From Woeseiaceae bacterium (GTDB taxonomy: Bacteria > Pseudomonadota > Gammaproteobacteria > Steroidobacterales > Woeseiaceae): DNA of 64,000 nucleotides. Of this stretch, positions 63,117 to 64,000 are shown one piece after another. The stretch is taken from the NCBI GenBank assembly GCA_021773135.1, contig JAJFKP010000027.1:62001-126000 (forward strand). Direction: 5' to 3'. The position numbers and the translations under genes were made by a program. How positions within the stretch are numbered: position 1 is the stretch's first letter; every line of letters begins with the position of its first letter. The notes beneath the pieces were generated by a model. The model was not told the DNA's origin. It saw only the letters and a program-made list of their open reading frames with translations, and did no database searches.

Positions 63117-63845
63117 ATGGAACCGTTCTACTTTGGAAAGAACAACAGTCTTTTTGGGGCATTCCACCTGGCGGAGGGAACTCCACGCGGACACGGGCTT
63201 CTGATTGCCGGGCCCCTGCTTGCGGAGGGTATTCGCGCACAGTTCGCACTGCGCCAGATTGCCAACCGTTGTGCCGCACTCGGTTATGACGTTCTGCGAT
63301 TCGACTATGCGGGTCTTGGCAACAGCGTTGGTAAGACCTGCGACGCAAGCATTTCAGATTGGACAGAAAACCTCTGCGAAGCCTTCGACGAACTCCGGAA
63401 CGCGGCAGGCTCAAAGACCCAGTCTGTGGTTGCCGTGCGCTTTGCCGCGAATCTCGCAGTTGAACTCAGCCGGAAAAAAAGCATTGAGAATCTCGTCTTT
63501 TGGGACCCTCTGTTCGACGGGCAACATTGGCTTGATCACCTGCGTGAAGGGCAGCGAAATCTGCCAGAAGCCTGGCTCGATTCTGTCGAGGATATCGACC
63601 GCGAGTTTATGGGGCATTTCATGTGCACGGGTTTTGTTGACGAGCTGGTTTCCCGACACCCCGCAACGCCCCGAGCCACGCAGCTGTCCGCGGTGCTGAC
63701 AAAAGACTACAAGCATGTTGAGACAGTTCAGTCAGTTGCGACCGAGGTGCAGCGCATCGATGCCGACTGTTTGTGGCAGGGCATTGCCTCCGAAGTCCTC
63801 TATCCGGTCGAAGTGATTAACGCGATATGCGATCGATTGACCTGA
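63117..63845 (+). CDS. Alpha/beta-hydrolase-like protein, exosortase-A-associated hydrolase 2 type
   Basis: 242 residues. HLAEGTPRGHGLLIAGPLLAEG and YDVLRFDYAGLGNSVG match the N-terminal half of exosortase-A-associated hydrolase 2. The expected nucleophile turn reads VVAVRFAANLAVE, with no serine, as in that group, where GLRxG-like sequences replace GxSxG. So it may not be a conventional esterase. It overlaps the next hydrolase by 19 nt, as in exosortase loci, where the pair is found beside polysaccharide genes. No exosortase is in the window. Confidence 0.65.
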   Translation: MEPFYFGKNNSLFGAFHLAEGTPRGHGLLIAGPLLAEGIRAQFALRQIANRCAALGYDVLRFDYAGLGNSVGKTCDASISDWTENLCEAFDELRNAAGSKTQSVVAVRFAANLAVELSRKKSIENLVFWDPLFDGQHWLDHLREGQRNLPEAWLDSVEDIDREFMGHFMCTGFVDELVSRHPATPRATQLSAVLTKDYKHVETVQSVATEVQRIDADCLWQGIASEVLYPVEVINAICDRLT

Positions 63846-64000
63846 AGACCACGCCATTATTGCTGAATGATGCCGGGCTTTTCGGCATACGCACCGCGCC
63901 CGTGGCAGATAATTCGGCGCTTGGCGTGGTTATTTTGAACGCGGGCATGGTTTCCAATGTAGGCCCGTTCCGTCTTGGCGTGCAGTTAGCCGATGCGCTC
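63827..64000 (+). CDS. Alpha/beta hydrolase, exosortase-A-associated hydrolase 1 type (partial)
   Basis: Runs off the window after 58 codons. It starts MRSIDLKTTPLLLNDAG and continues LGVVILNAGMVSNVGPFRLGVQLADAL, which resembles the oxyanion-turn region of exosortase-A-associated hydrolase 1 (GGPxxRVGxHR). It starts inside the preceding gene, implying coupling. Only the N-terminus is visible, so the call is tentative. Confidence 0.55.
   Translation, partial: MRSIDLKTTPLLLNDAGLFGIRTAPVADNSALGVVILNAGMVSNVGPFRLGVQLADAL

Overview
The window is a gene-dense stretch of a gammaproteobacterial chromosome. The evidence is conserved gene order: rpsF-rpsR-DUF2232-rplI-dnaB-alr, ffh-rpsP-rimM-trmD-rplS, rnr-rlmB, mlaFEDCB, gcvR-bcp and tdh-kbl. 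Translation, replication and envelope genes are all of proteobacterial type. A free-living, probably marine, heterotroph of a Woeseiales/Chromatiales-like lineage fits the TRAP transporter, PQQ-type dehydrogenase, acyl-CoA dehydrogenase and aromatic ring cleavage genes, but the exact lineage is inference. No phage, transposase, plasmid or CRISPR genes were seen.

Layout. 0-11.8 kb is peripheral metabolism and envelope: a small membrane protein, an exported PQQ-type sugar dehydrogenase, an SDR, an acyl-CoA dehydrogenase, a DUF937 protein, an exported double VOC protein, a dihydropyrimidinase-like hydrolase, a GNAT, an exported aspartoacylase-like deacylase, a lysozyme-like protein, and a PadR regulator with its membrane-protein partner under a palindrome-overlapped promoter. 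11.9-15.7 kb is a small sugar or surface cluster: an ATP-grasp gene divergent from a glycosyltransferase/CMP-sugar-synthetase fusion and a Gfo/Idh oxidoreductase. 16.1-18.1 kb is a LigA/LigB extradiol dioxygenase with an alpha/beta hydrolase. tRNA-Leu(CAG) follows, then rnr-rlmB and the S6/S18/L9/DnaB/Alr block (18.4-26.6 kb).

26.7-30.6 kb (minus strand) is a Ser/Thr signalling module: CHASE2 kinase, PP2C phosphatase and FHA protein. 30.8-35.2 kb holds radA, a CorB-like CBS protein, ypjD and a metallo-beta-lactamase-fold hydrolase. 35.4-38.9 kb is the ffh/rpsP block. 39.0-42.7 kb is a complete TRAP transporter with a TatT-type lipoprotein. 42.8-47.4 kb has sppA, tdh-kbl and hslR. 47.4-54.3 kb is a SUF Fe-S assembly operon with its Rrf2 regulator and a matching operator. 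54.5-58.4 kb is the Mla lipid transport system, with mlaA convergent. 58.4-61.1 kb has a BepA-like protease, bcp and gcvR.

61.2-62.2 kb is the most unusual non-coding stretch: tRNA-Ser(GGA), a 49-nt exact fragment of the same tRNA 184 nt upstream, a string of short perfect hairpins, and a 113-bp direct repeat of 135-bp period. The window ends in a DUF4136 lipoprotein and two overlapping alpha/beta hydrolases resembling the exosortase-A-associated pair; the second runs off the edge.
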